The notes under the pieces are model-generated. The model did no database searches, was not told the origin of the DNA, and saw nothing but the letters and a program-made list of their open reading frames with translations. A DNA stretch of 58,610 bases from Herbidospora yilanensis. Lineage in GTDB: Bacteria > Actinomycetota > Actinomycetes > Streptosporangiales > Streptosporangiaceae. The number at the start of each line of letters is the position of its first letter. Position 1 is the first letter of the stretch. A program made the translations under genes and the position numbers. This document shows, piece by piece, positions 49,222 to 58,584 of this stretch. The stretch spans positions 1 through 58,610 of the forward strand of contig NZ_BBXE01000051.1 in assembly GCF_001570565.1 (NCBI RefSeq), read 5' to 3'.

Positions 49222-50038
49222 CGGCTGGATCTCGCTGCACGTCTTCCACCGGTCCGACACCGATCTGCTGCTCACCACGGCCGTCCACCGCCTGGTCGGG
49301 GAACTGGAGCTCGGCGGGTACTTCTTCCTCCGGTACTGGGAGGGCGGCCCTCACCTGCGGTTGCGCCTGCTGCCCCGGATCCCCGGCGACGCGGCGGCGA
49401 TCGAGAAGCACGCCACGGCCGCGCTGGAGAAGCATCTGGCGGCCCATCCGACGACGGGCCCGTGGGACCGTGAGCGGTACACGCTGCTCGCCGGGGAATG
49501 GGCACGGCGGGAGGGCCTGGCCGCCTACGACCGGCGGCTGCGGCCCGACGACCACGTGGAGGCGATCCCCTACCGGCCCGAATACGTCACGTTCGGCGGC
49601 CCCGAGGCGGTCGCCGCCGTCGAGCGGCATTTCGCCGACTCCAGCCGGATCGCGCTGGCGGTGCTGCGGGGCGAGCCCGACCGGCGACGCCGGCTGGGTC
49701 ACGCCTTCACAGCGCTGACGCTCACCCGCCTGGCCGCGCCAGACCTCCGCCGCCGGGATCGGCTCCCGGCGTCCGCGCGGCAGGCCGCGTTGTTCGTCAG
49801 CCAGCGGGAGGCCCTCACCGCGCAGGCGGAACGTTGCCGGCACATCGCCGAGGGCGCCGACGACGACGGTCCGCCCGGTGTGTGGTGGCGGTCGATCGAC
49901 GCCCTGCGCCGGGCCGGAGTGCGGGCGGACGTGCTGGACCGGTGCGCGCACCTGTTCTGCAACCGGCTCGGGTTGTCGATCGCGGAGGAGGCCCATGTGC
50001 GTTACCTGACCGCCGCCACCAGGGAGGGAACCGGGTGA
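49214..50038 (+). CDS. SpaB_C-domain protein, glutamate elimination (TbtC-like)
   Basis: The GTG at 49214 gives 274 residues. The protein begins GWISLHVFHRSDTDLLLTTA and contains FFLRYWEGGPHLRLRLLPRI, the SpaB_C ('thiopeptide-type bacteriocin biosynthesis') signature. Stand-alone copies act as the elimination half of split dehydratases, removing glutamate from glutamylated Ser/Thr to give Dha/Dhb. Order and size match the elimination gene of thiopeptide clusters. It overlaps the next gene in a GTGA. Confidence 0.85.
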   Translation: MPDGWISLHVFHRSDTDLLLTTAVHRLVGELELGGYFFLRYWEGGPHLRLRLLPRIPGDAAAIEKHATAALEKHLAAHPTTGPWDRERYTLLAGEWARREGLAAYDRRLRPDDHVEAIPYRPEYVTFGGPEAVAAVERHFADSSRIALAVLRGEPDRRRRLGHAFTALTLTRLAAPDLRRRDRLPASARQAALFVSQREALTAQAERCRHIAEGADDDGPPGVWWRSIDALRRAGVRADVLDRCAHLFCNRLGLSIAEEAHVRYLTAATREGTG

Positions 50039-51129
50039 ACGACGTCGGCTGGCGTGCCGTCCAGATCCGCTACTACGAGCAGGCCAAGGACGATCTGATC
50101 CTCGACTGCGTCCGCCCGCTCGTCGAGCGTCTCGACGGCCTGATCGGGCGGCCGTACATCGTGCGGCACTGGCGCCGGGGGCCGCACCTGCGGCTGAACC
50201 TCCGCGCGACCGCGCGGGACTGGGATCGGGAGATCCTTCCCGTCGCGACGGAGACGATCACCGGTTATCTGCGCGACCATCCCTCCACCGCGCGGCTCGA
50301 CGAACGCGACCATCTGGCGGCCCACCGGCTGCTGGCCGCGCGGGAAGACGAGACCGGGCCGTTGCAGCCCTGGTATCCGGACAACTCCCTTCAGACCGAG
50401 CCCTACGACGACCGTCTGCACATCTTCGGCGGCACGGCTCTCGCCGACCTGGTCGACGCCGCCGCCGCGGAGAGCACCCGCCTGACCTTCGGCACGCTCG
50501 ACCGGATCCGCCGGGGTGAGCTCACGCTGTTCGAGGTCGCCATCGATCTCATGGTCGCCGTGGCGCACGTCAGCGTCCCGCCTATCGCGCGCGGCTACAT
50601 GTCCTACCGCTCGCACGTGGCGGCGGCCACCGCGGACTTCGAGAACCGGGACGCGGTCACGGCCGCCTTCGAGGCCCGGTACAGAGCGAACGCCCCGGCT
50701 CTGCGCGCCGCGGTGGTCGGCGTGGTGGAGTCGGTCGACGGCGGCGAGCCCGCGGCGCACGTACAGGACTGGATCGCCTTCACCCGCCGCCAGAAGGAGC
50801 TCGCCCTCCCGCTGCTGGCCGCCGGGAAGATCGACCTGGACGCCTCGGACCGGCGGGTGGACCGGCGTCATCCGGTCGACTATTTCGACGTGCTCCTGTC
50901 CACCGACCGCTACCGCACCGAGGTGCTGGGCTCGGACTGGTTCCGCGCCCACCGTCTGGTGGTCAACATGCTGTACGCGCATCTGGCCCGGCTCGGTGTC
51001 ACCCCGCTCCAGCGGCACCTGCTCTGCCATCTCGTCGCGTCGGCGGTGGAGGAGGAGTATGGCGTCTCTCCGCTGGAGAAGGCCCGCGACTACACTGTCG
51101 TGCCCGCACCGGGATCAGCGGCGGGGTAG
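50035..51129 (+). CDS. Second SpaB_C-domain protein, probable pyridine synthase (TbtD-like)
   Basis: GTG 50035 gives 364 residues, about 90 more than the preceding elimination protein. It shares its fold (YIVRHWRRGPHLRLNLRA) but is divergent, with a long insert around residues 90-125 and a distinct C-terminal half. In thiopeptide operons the third such gene, of this size, is the formal [4+2] cycloaddition enzyme that forms the pyridine and expels the leader. That assignment rests on position, size and the lack of other enzymes; a second elimination enzyme is the alternative. Its 3' end overlaps the TetR gene by 15 bp. Confidence 0.72.
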   Translation: MNDVGWRAVQIRYYEQAKDDLILDCVRPLVERLDGLIGRPYIVRHWRRGPHLRLNLRATARDWDREILPVATETITGYLRDHPSTARLDERDHLAAHRLLAAREDETGPLQPWYPDNSLQTEPYDDRLHIFGGTALADLVDAAAAESTRLTFGTLDRIRRGELTLFEVAIDLMVAVAHVSVPPIARGYMSYRSHVAAATADFENRDAVTAAFEARYRANAPALRAAVVGVVESVDGGEPAAHVQDWIAFTRRQKELALPLLAAGKIDLDASDRRVDRRHPVDYFDVLLSTDRYRTEVLGSDWFRAHRLVVNMLYAHLARLGVTPLQRHLLCHLVASAVEEEYGVSPLEKARDYTVVPAPGSAAG

Positions 51130-51780
51130 CACGCCCAGGAGGGTCGCGGTCAGGGCCAGCTTCAGGGAGTCCTTCAGATCCAAGTGGAAGCGGGCCAGGT
51201 CGGGCTCGGCCTCGTAGGCCGCCCGCAGGCTGGGCGGAGGTGTGCCGTACGCCGACAGCGCCCCCGCCATGACCATGGTCTGGAGGCTGAACAACGTCGC
51301 GTTCTCGCCCAGCTCCGGCAGGTACTTCCGGAGCAGGGCCGTCATGGTCGTCAGGCGGCCCAATGAGGCCCGCTTGTAGCGGGCCACGACCTCGACGGAC
51401 ACGTTGTGTTCCAGGACGCCGCCCTGCGCGCCGAAAAGGTCGCACAACACCACCCGGCTGGAGAGCGAGCGGCTGAGGATCTCGGCCACCGCCGCCGCTC
51501 GCCCGGCCATGGGGAGGTGCTCGTCGACGCCGTCGGCCAGCTCCCCCGCCAGTTCCGTCAGCCAGTCGTGCAGGAAGCGGTCGAGCAGTTCCAGCAGCAC
51601 CGCCTCGCGGGACTCGAAGTAGCGCAGCACGTTCGGCTTGGCCAGGCCCACCCGGCGGCTGAGCTCGTTCAGGGTGACCGCGGCCACGGGCATCTCGTCG
51701 AGCATCGCCGACGCCTCGTCGAGGATCGCCCGTCGGCGGATCTCGCGCTGCTCTTCGGTCCGGGCCCGCTGGAAGGTCAC
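51115..51780 (-). CDS. TetR-family regulator
   Basis: I choose GTG 51780, because an upstream TTG at 51819 would place the operators inside the gene. The 221-residue protein has a TetR HTH (LNELSRRVGLAKPNVLRYFE) and an all-helical effector domain of the TetR_C_17-like type. Three matching operator cores at 51800, 51822 and 51855 fill the divergent space shared with the SDR gene, so it most likely represses itself and the SDR. It overlaps the RiPP operon end but is unlikely to control it. Confidence 0.9.
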   Translation of the reverse strand: MTFQRARTEEQREIRRRAILDEASAMLDEMPVAAVTLNELSRRVGLAKPNVLRYFESREAVLLELLDRFLHDWLTELAGELADGVDEHLPMAGRAAAVAEILSRSLSSRVVLCDLFGAQGGVLEHNVSVEVVARYKRASLGRLTTMTALLRKYLPELGENATLFSLQTMVMAGALSAYGTPPPSLRAAYEAEPDLARFHLDLKDSLKLALTATLLGVLPRR

Positions 51781-51796
51781 GATCGCCAGCTTACTT

Positions 51797-51865
51797 AGAT
51801 ACCTGCGGTACGTTGACAACGTACCGCAGGTATCTTAATGTCGCCAGCACAAGATACCTTCGGTA
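51797..51865. promoter_or_regulatory. Triple TetR operator array
   Basis: A perfect inverted repeat with 18-bp arms (51797-51814, 51818-51835, 3-bp spacer) is followed by a third partial copy at 51852. Each unit has a core TACC-N3-GGTA, at 51800, 51822 and 51855, 22 and 33 bp apart, i.e. on one helical face. Confidence 0.8.
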
Positions 51866-51884
51866 CGTTATTGGGGAGCCCGGC

Positions 51885-52805
51885 ATGAGCGAGAAGTGGA
51901 CGACGGCCAACATTCCTGACCAGAGCGGCCGGGTGGCCGTGGTGACCGGGGCCAACACCGGGCTGGGACACGAGACCGCCAGGGCGCTCGCCGAGCGCGG
52001 GGCGTCCGTGGTGCTCGCCGTGCGCGACGTCGAGAAGGGCGAGCGGGCCGCGGCCCGCCTGACCGGTGACGTGAGCGTGCAGGCGCTCGACCTGACCTCG
52101 CTCGACTCCGTCCGGGCCGCGGCGGCGGCGCTGCGGTCCCGGTTCGACCGGCTCGATCTGCTGGTCAACAACGCCGGCGTGATGTACACCCCGAAGCAGA
52201 CCACCCGCGACGGCTTCGAGATGCAGTTCGGCACCAACCACCTCGGCCACTTCGCGCTCACCGGGTTGCTGCTGGACCTGATGCTGCCGGTGCCCGGCTC
52301 GCGCGTGGTGACGGTCAGCAGCACCGGCCACCGCATCCGGGCCGCGATCCACTTCGACGACCTGCAGTGGGAGCGGTCGTACAGCCGGGTCGCCGCCTAC
52401 GGCCAGTCGAAGCTGGCCAACCTGATGTTCACCTACGAGCTGCAGCGCCGGCTCGCCGCGCACGGCACCACCGTCGCGCTGGCCGCGCACCCCGGCATGT
52501 CCGGCACCGAGCTCGCCCGCAACGTCCCCCCGGCCCTCCGGCTACCGCTCACCTGGCTCGCGCCGCTGATCACCCAGACTCCGGCGATGGGCGCGCTGCC
52601 GACCCTGCGCGCCGCCACCGACCCCGCCGCGCTCGGCGGCCAGTACTACGGTCCCGGCGGGCGCAACGAGGTCATGGGCCACCCCCGGCTGGTCACCTCC
52701 AGCCGGGAGTCGTACGAGGCGGCCGTCCAGCAGCGGCTCTGGGCCGTCTCCGAAGACCTCACCGGGGTGCGGTTCCCCCTCGACGTGGCGCGTGCCGTCA
52801 GGTAG
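51885..52805 (+). CDS. Short-chain dehydrogenase/reductase (retinol dehydrogenase-like)
   Basis: ATG 51885 gives 306 residues. It has the cofactor loop VVTGANTGLGHETA, NNAGVM, catalytic Ser in VVTVSSTGH and the YGQSK motif. Length and the C-terminal extension match the retinol dehydrogenase/WW-domain oxidoreductase-like subgroup. It is controlled, by inference, by the divergent TetR. Substrate unknown. Confidence 0.92.
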   Translation: MSEKWTTANIPDQSGRVAVVTGANTGLGHETARALAERGASVVLAVRDVEKGERAAARLTGDVSVQALDLTSLDSVRAAAAALRSRFDRLDLLVNNAGVMYTPKQTTRDGFEMQFGTNHLGHFALTGLLLDLMLPVPGSRVVTVSSTGHRIRAAIHFDDLQWERSYSRVAAYGQSKLANLMFTYELQRRLAAHGTTVALAAHPGMSGTELARNVPPALRLPLTWLAPLITQTPAMGALPTLRAATDPAALGGQYYGPGGRNEVMGHPRLVTSSRESYEAAVQQRLWAVSEDLTGVRFPLDVARAVR

Positions 52806-52811
52806 GCGGAG

Positions 52812-54227
<1,416 letters not shown>

Positions 54228-54229
54228 TC

Positions 54230-54257
54230 AGGTTAAGAGCCGCTTTCCGGCTGTCAA
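54230..54257 (-). promoter_or_regulatory. Promoter of the CE1 esterase
   Basis: Minus-strand TTGACA (54257-54252), 16-bp spacer, TAACCT (54235-54230). A small hairpin AGCCG-CTTTC-CGGCT (54238-54252) lies in the spacer and might also end the MerR operon. Confidence 0.5.
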
Positions 54258-54408
54258 GGAGCCGGTTTTCGTGCTTGCCGCGGCCCGTGCCGGGGAGGGC
54301 GGCGGCGGCTCCGGCGTTTCGACAGGCAGACCGGGAGGGCTTTCCGGTACGGCTCTCGCGGCGAGGCGCCGCCGACGGGAACGGCGCACGCGCGCGGAGG
54401 TGAAAATT

Positions 54409-54663
54409 TCACGCGGTGCCGGGACGGGAGCAGCCGCGGCCCGACCCGCCACCCGACCCGCCACAGGTGTGCGCCGTGCTCCTGCGACGGTGCCGCCACC
54501 ACGTGCCCGCGACCGTCAGGAGCGTCTGCTCGGCGAATGCGGCGCCCGCCCCGGTGAGGAGCCCGGCCCCGATCATCACCGGCAGCGCGCAGCAGGCCCC
54601 GCACGCCACCACGGCCAACGTCGCGGCGACCCGGCTCCGCCGGGGTGGTCCGCATCGGCTCAT
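54409..54663 (-). CDS. Small Cys-rich membrane protein of the MerR operon
   Basis: ATG 54663 gives 84 residues, with AGGAGA upstream, overlapping merR by 4 bp. It has a hydrophobic core VAATLAVVACGACCALPVMI with a CGACC cysteine cluster, like the metal-binding cysteines in the first helix of MerT-type mercury transporters, but only one or two helices. The Gly/His/Cys tail (HTCGGSGGGSG) may also bind metal. Metal handling is inferred from these residues and the operon. Confidence 0.65.
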   Translation of the reverse strand: MSRCGPPRRSRVAATLAVVACGACCALPVMIGAGLLTGAGAAFAEQTLLTVAGTWWRHRRRSTAHTCGGSGGGSGRGCSRPGTA

Positions 54664-55106
54664 CTGGCCGGTTCTCCTGAGGGGGACGGCAGCGGGCAGT
54701 CGGGGCAGTTGCACCCGGTCAGGCTGTCGCACCCGGCCGCCACCACGGCGGTCAGCGCCGCGTGGACGGTGGTCAGGTCGGCGATCTTCGCCTCCACCTC
54801 GGCGATCTTCGCCTGGGCGCGGGCGCGCAGGTCCGGCGTCGGGTGCCCGCGACGGCCGGGGTCGATGAGCTCGGCGACCTCCTGGAGGGTGAACCCGAGC
54901 CGCTGCGCCGCCTTGATCACCGTCAGCAGCGTCACCGTCTCGGGCGGATAGGCCCGGTGGCCGCCGGGGCTGCGAACCGGTTCGGCGATCAGGCCGCGCC
55001 GTTCGTAGTAACGCAACGTCTGCGGGTTGACCCCGGCGCGTTCGGCCACCTGCCCGCTGCGCAGATACGGCCCGTGCCGGTCGGAGACGTGCACGTCCTG
55101 CCTCAT
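54660..55106 (-). CDS. MerR-family metal-responsive regulator
   Basis: The 148-residue protein has the MerR winged helix (GQVAERAGVNPQTLRYYERR), the dimerisation helix and a Cys-rich C-terminal loop (AAGCDSLTGCNCPDCPLP) able to chelate a soft metal. Such proteins bind over-spaced promoters and untwist them. A promoter with exactly 19 bp between -35 and -10 and a dyad in the spacer precedes the operon at 55446-55476. The metal (Hg, Cu, Zn or other) cannot be told. Confidence 0.9.
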   Translation of the reverse strand: MRQDVHVSDRHGPYLRSGQVAERAGVNPQTLRYYERRGLIAEPVRSPGGHRAYPPETVTLLTVIKAAQRLGFTLQEVAELIDPGRRGHPTPDLRARAQAKIAEVEAKIADLTTVHAALTAVVAAGCDSLTGCNCPDCPLPSPSGEPAR

Positions 55107-55438
55107 GACGTGATCGCGGCCTCGGCGCGCGCCCGCAGCGCCTCCAACACTGAGGTGTGCTCGGCCGGGACCGCCACCTCCAGCGCCAGGCCGCCCCCGG
55201 CGACGGTCACCGTGAAGGTGAAGAACGAGCAGCAGCCGGTCTCCCGCGCCGCCAGCTCGGCCGCCCGCGCCGCGTGCTCGGGGGCGGAGACGAGCTCCAG
55301 CCGCAGCCGGGTGGCGCTCTTACGCCGCACGGCCTGGAGGGTCTCGGCGAAGAGGGCGTCGAACTCGGCCACCCGCAGCGGCCGCTCAGCGGTCGGCAAC
55401 GTGCACGCCGACGGCGCCCACACGATTTGGTCGCTCAT
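55103..55438 (-). CDS. Conserved 111-residue protein, first gene of the MerR operon
   Basis: The ATG at 55438 gives 111 residues; the stop overlaps merR by 4 bp. I know no family function. It has a Cys near the start (SACTLP) and a Cys-Cys pair (ARETGCCSFFTF), and ends in a helix. No signal peptide or membrane segment is seen. The cysteines and the MerR operon suggest metal binding or sensing in the cytoplasm. Confidence 0.65.
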   Translation of the reverse strand: MSDQIVWAPSACTLPTAERPLRVAEFDALFAETLQAVRRKSATRLRLELVSAPEHAARAAELAARETGCCSFFTFTVTVAGGGLALEVAVPAEHTSVLEALRARAEAAITS

Positions 55439-55445
55439 ACGTCGA

Positions 55446-55476
55446 CGGTAAACCTGTACCCCGGTACCGGATGCAA
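55446..55476 (-). promoter_or_regulatory. MerR-type promoter with 19-bp spacer and dyad operator
   Basis: Minus-strand TTGCAT (55476-55471), 19 bp, TTACCG (55451-55446). The spacer holds CCTGTACC-CC-GGTACCGG (55453-55470), a near-perfect 8-2-8 dyad. This is the classic architecture activated by MerR proteins. Confidence 0.85.
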
Positions 55477-55484
55477 GGCGGCGA

Positions 55485-55883
55485 TCAGCGGGTCTCCCAC
55501 CACGTCAGGTTGGCGGCCGCCTGGGACACCGGCTCGATGATCTCCCATGCCTCGGCGATCAGACCGTCGTCGAGCCGCCAGATGTCGACGACCACGATCT
55601 CCGGCCCGGCACCGGGCAGCCGGCGCCGCGAATGCATCACGACGCGATCGCCGTCGGCCAGCACGTGCTGGATCTCGACCTGCATGCCGGCGAGCGGGAC
55701 GAGCGCGGCGCCCACGGCGGCCAGCCATTCCGACTTCGTCTTGGAGCTCGCGTCCGGACGGTGGTGGCGGAAGTCGTCGCTCAGCAATGGTGCGAGCGCG
55801 TCGACGTCGCCGGTCGCGACCAGTGCGGTCAGCGCCCGCTGGACGATGCTCTTGTTGTCGTGGGTCATGTTCTGCGTGGTCAC
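55485..55883 (-). CDS. SnoaL/NTF2-like protein
   Basis: The 132-residue protein may start at GTG 55883 or ATG 55868. The pattern VQRALTALVATGDVDALAPL, DDFRHHRPD and the late VDIWRLDDGLIAEAWEI is typical of SnoaL-like polyketide-cyclase folds, a small cone-shaped barrel found in many enzymes and stress proteins. No specific substrate can be assigned. It is divergent from an XRE regulator gene (87 bp), which may control it; GCGTCCGG is repeated in that gap at 55901 and 55937. Confidence 0.82.
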   Translation of the reverse strand: MTTQNMTHDNKSIVQRALTALVATGDVDALAPLLSDDFRHHRPDASSKTKSEWLAAVGAALVPLAGMQVEIQHVLADGDRVVMHSRRRLPGAGPEIVVVDIWRLDDGLIAEAWEIIEPVSQAAANLTWWETR

Positions 55884-55970
55884 GGGCAGCAGTGTTTCCA
55901 GCGTCCGGGATGTTGTCGATGAAATCGCATGTCATGGCGTCCGGCTGCTCGATGAGTAGCATCGTCGTCC

Positions 55971-56813
55971 ATGTACACGGTCGGCGAACTGCTGCGGCAG
56001 TGGCGGCACCGCCGCCGGCTCAGCCAGCTGGATCTCGCGATCGCCGCCGATGTGTCGGCTCGCCACGTCAGCCTGGTGGAGACCGGCAAGTCCCACCCGA
56101 GCGCCGGGATGATCCTGCGACTGGCCGAGCAGCTCGACGTGCCGTTGCGAGAGCGCAACCGGCTGCTGCTGGCTGCCGGCTTCGCGCCCCGCTATGCCGA
56201 GCGGACGCTCGGTCAGGAGGCGCTGTCGGCGGCCCGGGACGCGATCGAACGGGTGCTGCGCGCGCACGAGCCGTATCCGGCGCTGGCCGTCGATCGCCGG
56301 TGGGACATCGTGATGAGCAATCGCGCCCTCGACCCGTTCCTCGTCGGCGTCGCCCCCGACCTGCTGGTCCCGCCGATCAACATGGTGCGGCTGGGGCTGG
56401 ACCCGCGCGGGCTGGCTCCGCGCATCGTCAACCTGGCGCAGGTGCGTGCGCTGCTGCGCATCCGGATCGCACGGCAGCTCGCCACGGCTCCCGACCCCGG
56501 GCTCGCCGCGCTCTACGAGGAACTCCTGGCCCCTCATTCGGAGGACGCGAGTCAACCGGCCGAGTCCGAGGTCGCCGTCCCGATGATCTTCCGCTTCGGC
56601 GGCCGGGAGCTGCGGCTGTTCTCGACGACGACCACGTTCGGCACTCCGATGGACATCACCCTGGACGAGATCGCGATCGAGTCGTACTACCCGACGGACG
56701 CCGAGAGCGCGGCCTACTTCACCACTCCCGACGTCGGCTTCGCCGAACACCGGCCGTTCACACCCGTCACCGGAAGCTCGGCACTCCGCCGTCACGGAAC
56801 GCGGCGATCTTGA
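55971..56813 (+). CDS. XRE-family regulator with MmyB-like ligand domain
   Basis: The 280-residue protein has an N-terminal HTH (SQLDLAIAADVSARHVSLVE) and a C-terminal MmyB-like/PAS-type domain typical of actinobacterial regulators, several of which bind fatty acids. It is convergent with and overlaps the zinc alcohol dehydrogenase by 47 bp. A role in controlling the divergent SnoaL-like gene is inferred. Confidence 0.9.
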   Translation: MYTVGELLRQWRHRRRLSQLDLAIAADVSARHVSLVETGKSHPSAGMILRLAEQLDVPLRERNRLLLAAGFAPRYAERTLGQEALSAARDAIERVLRAHEPYPALAVDRRWDIVMSNRALDPFLVGVAPDLLVPPINMVRLGLDPRGLAPRIVNLAQVRALLRIRIARQLATAPDPGLAALYEELLAPHSEDASQPAESEVAVPMIFRFGGRELRLFSTTTTFGTPMDITLDEIAIESYYPTDAESAAYFTTPDVGFAEHRPFTPVTGSSALRRHGTRRS

Positions 56814-57828
56814 GAGCTCCGGTGGACGCGGCGTCGGTGAACGTCCGGTAGGCCGCCTCCATCTCCGGCAGCGGGAAGTCGTGCGTGACGAGACCCGAGG
56901 TGTCCAGCCGCCCGGCGGCGACCATCCTCATCAGGTCGGGTGTCGAGGACGTGTCGACCAGCCCGGTCGTGATGGTCACGTTCCTGCTCCACAGGCGTTC
57001 CAGACGCAGCGTCGCCGGGCCGCCGTGCACTCCCACGTTGGCCACGTGACCACCCGGCCGGACCAGCCGGGCGCACAACTCGAAGGTCTCGGGCACACCC
57101 ACGGCCTCGATGGCCACGTCGGCGCCCAGGCCACCGGTCAGTTCGGCGACCGCCGTCTCGGCCTCCTCGGCCGTTCCGGCCGTGACGTCCGCGCCCATCG
57201 TCTTGGCGGCGTCCCGGCGCGGTGCGGCGGGGTCGACGACCACGGTGTGGTTCGGCGTCAGCAGCCCCGCCGTGGTGACGGCGGCCAGGCCGATGGGCCC
57301 GGCTCCGACGATGACCACGGTGTCCCCGGGCCGCACCGCGCCGTTGCGCACCCCGACCTCGAAGGCGGTGGGCAGGACGTCGGCCAGCATGAGGGCCGCC
57401 CTGTCCGGGACGCCGTCCGGCACGGGGTAGAGGGAGGTGTCGGCGAACGGCACCCGCGTGTACTCGGCCTGGGTGCCGTCGATCAGATGCCCCAGAACCC
57501 ATCCGCCGCCGCCCAGGCACTGCCCGAACACCCCGCCGCGGCAGTAGCGGCAGCGGCCACAGGCGGAGACGCAGGAGACCAGGACCCGGTCACCGGGCCG
57601 CCGGGTGGCGACGGCGGAGCCGGTCTCCACGACGGTGCCGACGGCCTCGTGGCCCAGGATCCGCCCGGGGGTCACCTCCGGCACGTCGCCTCTCAGGATG
57701 TGCAGATCGGTGCCGCAGATGGTCACCGCGTCGATCTGGACGACGGCGTCGGCCGGGTCGCCGACGACGGGGTCGGGCGTGTCCTCCCAGGAACGCCGGC
57801 CCGGCCCTTGATAGATCATCGCCTTCAT
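56767..57828 (-). CDS. Zinc-dependent medium-chain alcohol dehydrogenase
   Basis: ATG 57828 follows GAGGAGG; the frame is open a few codons upstream. The 353-residue protein has the catalytic zinc ligands in TICGTDLHI and the GHEAVGTV box, four structural zinc cysteines (CVSACGRCRYCRGGVFGQC) and the NAD-binding loop IVGAGPIGLAA. It oxidises or reduces an alcohol/aldehyde. A degenerate DevR-type box at 57877, 49 bp upstream, links it to the response regulator next door, suggesting a role in low oxygen metabolism (inferred). Confidence 0.9.
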   Translation of the reverse strand: MKAMIYQGPGRRSWEDTPDPVVGDPADAVVQIDAVTICGTDLHILRGDVPEVTPGRILGHEAVGTVVETGSAVATRRPGDRVLVSCVSACGRCRYCRGGVFGQCLGGGGWVLGHLIDGTQAEYTRVPFADTSLYPVPDGVPDRAALMLADVLPTAFEVGVRNGAVRPGDTVVIVGAGPIGLAAVTTAGLLTPNHTVVVDPAAPRRDAAKTMGADVTAGTAEEAETAVAELTGGLGADVAIEAVGVPETFELCARLVRPGGHVANVGVHGGPATLRLERLWSRNVTITTGLVDTSSTPDLMRMVAAGRLDTSGLVTHDFPLPEMEAAYRTFTDAASTGALKIAAFRDGGVPSFR

Positions 57829-57876
57829 GTCGCGCCTCCTCATCCCACGTTCGTCCCAGTCCGGCCGGATTGGGGA

Positions 57877-57890
57877 GGGCCGAAGGTCCT
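57877..57890. promoter_or_regulatory. Degenerate DevR-type box before the alcohol dehydrogenase
   Basis: GGGCCGAAGGTCCT differs from the GGGAC-N4-GTCCC pattern at two positions. It lies in the 79-bp space after the response regulator stop. Confidence 0.35.
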
Positions 57891-57907
57891 GACGCTGATC
57901 GGCGCCC

Positions 57908-58549
57908 TCAGCCGTGCCGGTCGGCCCGGATGCGCGCGGCCAGCGCCGCGACCTGCGTGCGGCGCTGCATGCTGAGCTTGGTGAGCAGGGTGGACACGTA
58001 GTTCTTCACCGTCTTCTCGGCCAGGAACATGCGCTCGCCGATCTGGCGGTTGGTCAGCCCGTCGCCGATGAACTCCAGGATGCGGCGCTCCTGCTCGGTC
58101 AGCGCGGCGAGAGGGTCCTTGCGCGCCGCGTCGTCCCGCAGGCGGTGCAGCATCGCCGCGGTGGTCTGCGGGTCGAGCAGCGACTGCCCGGCCGCCACCG
58201 TCCGCACGGCCCCCACCAGGTCGGATCCGTGGATCTGCTTGAGGACGTAACCCGCCGCGCCCGCCATCACCGCCTGGAACAGCGCCTCGTCGTCGGCGTA
58301 GGAGGTCAGCATGAGGCAGGCCAGCCCCGGCACCCGGTTGCGCACCTCGCGGCAGACCTCCACGCCGGTGCCGTCGGGCAGCCGCACGTCCAGCACGGCG
58401 ACGTCGGGCCGCAGCGCGGGGATGCGCGCGATCGCCGACTCGGCGGTGCCGGCCTCGCCGATCACCTCGATGTCGTCCTCGCTGTCCAGGAGCGCGGCGA
58501 CACCGCGCCGGACGACCTCGTGATCATCGACAAGAAAAACCCGAATCAT
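57908..58549 (-). CDS. DevR/DosR-like NarL-family response regulator
   Basis: The 213-residue protein has a receiver domain (phospho-acceptor Asp in VAVLDVRLPDGTG, Lys in AAGYVLKQI) and a C-terminal LuxR HTH (LTNRQIGERMFLAEKTVKNY). That HTH is almost the same as in Mycobacterium tuberculosis DosR, known for hypoxia and NO control. The palindrome GGGACCAAAGTCCC 36 bp upstream fits autoregulation. No histidine kinase gene is within the window; it may lie beyond the right edge. Confidence 0.9.
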   Translation of the reverse strand: MIRVFLVDDHEVVRRGVAALLDSEDDIEVIGEAGTAESAIARIPALRPDVAVLDVRLPDGTGVEVCREVRNRVPGLACLMLTSYADDEALFQAVMAGAAGYVLKQIHGSDLVGAVRTVAAGQSLLDPQTTAAMLHRLRDDAARKDPLAALTEQERRILEFIGDGLTNRQIGERMFLAEKTVKNYVSTLLTKLSMQRRTQVAALAARIRADRHG

Positions 58550-58584
58550 GCCGTCAATTTACTTTTACCGGACATAACGCGACA

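Noticed and set aside
46813-49278. 821-codon minus-strand frame antisense to LanB
   Set aside because: Pro/Arg/His/Gln-rich shadow; the plus frame has the LanB KTSPHSTF motif.
46828-51129. Class I lanthipeptide cluster
   Set aside because: The precursor core has no Cys and no LanC cyclase is present, so lanthionines cannot form.
46661-51129. Classical thiopeptide cluster
   Set aside because: No YcaO, azoline dehydrogenase or Cys/Ser-rich core; only the dehydration and pyridine part of the pathway is here.
46661-51129. PEARL (peptide aminoacyl-tRNA ligase) system
   Set aside because: PEARL enzymes are small LanB forms without elimination partners; here LanB is full size and two SpaB_C genes follow.
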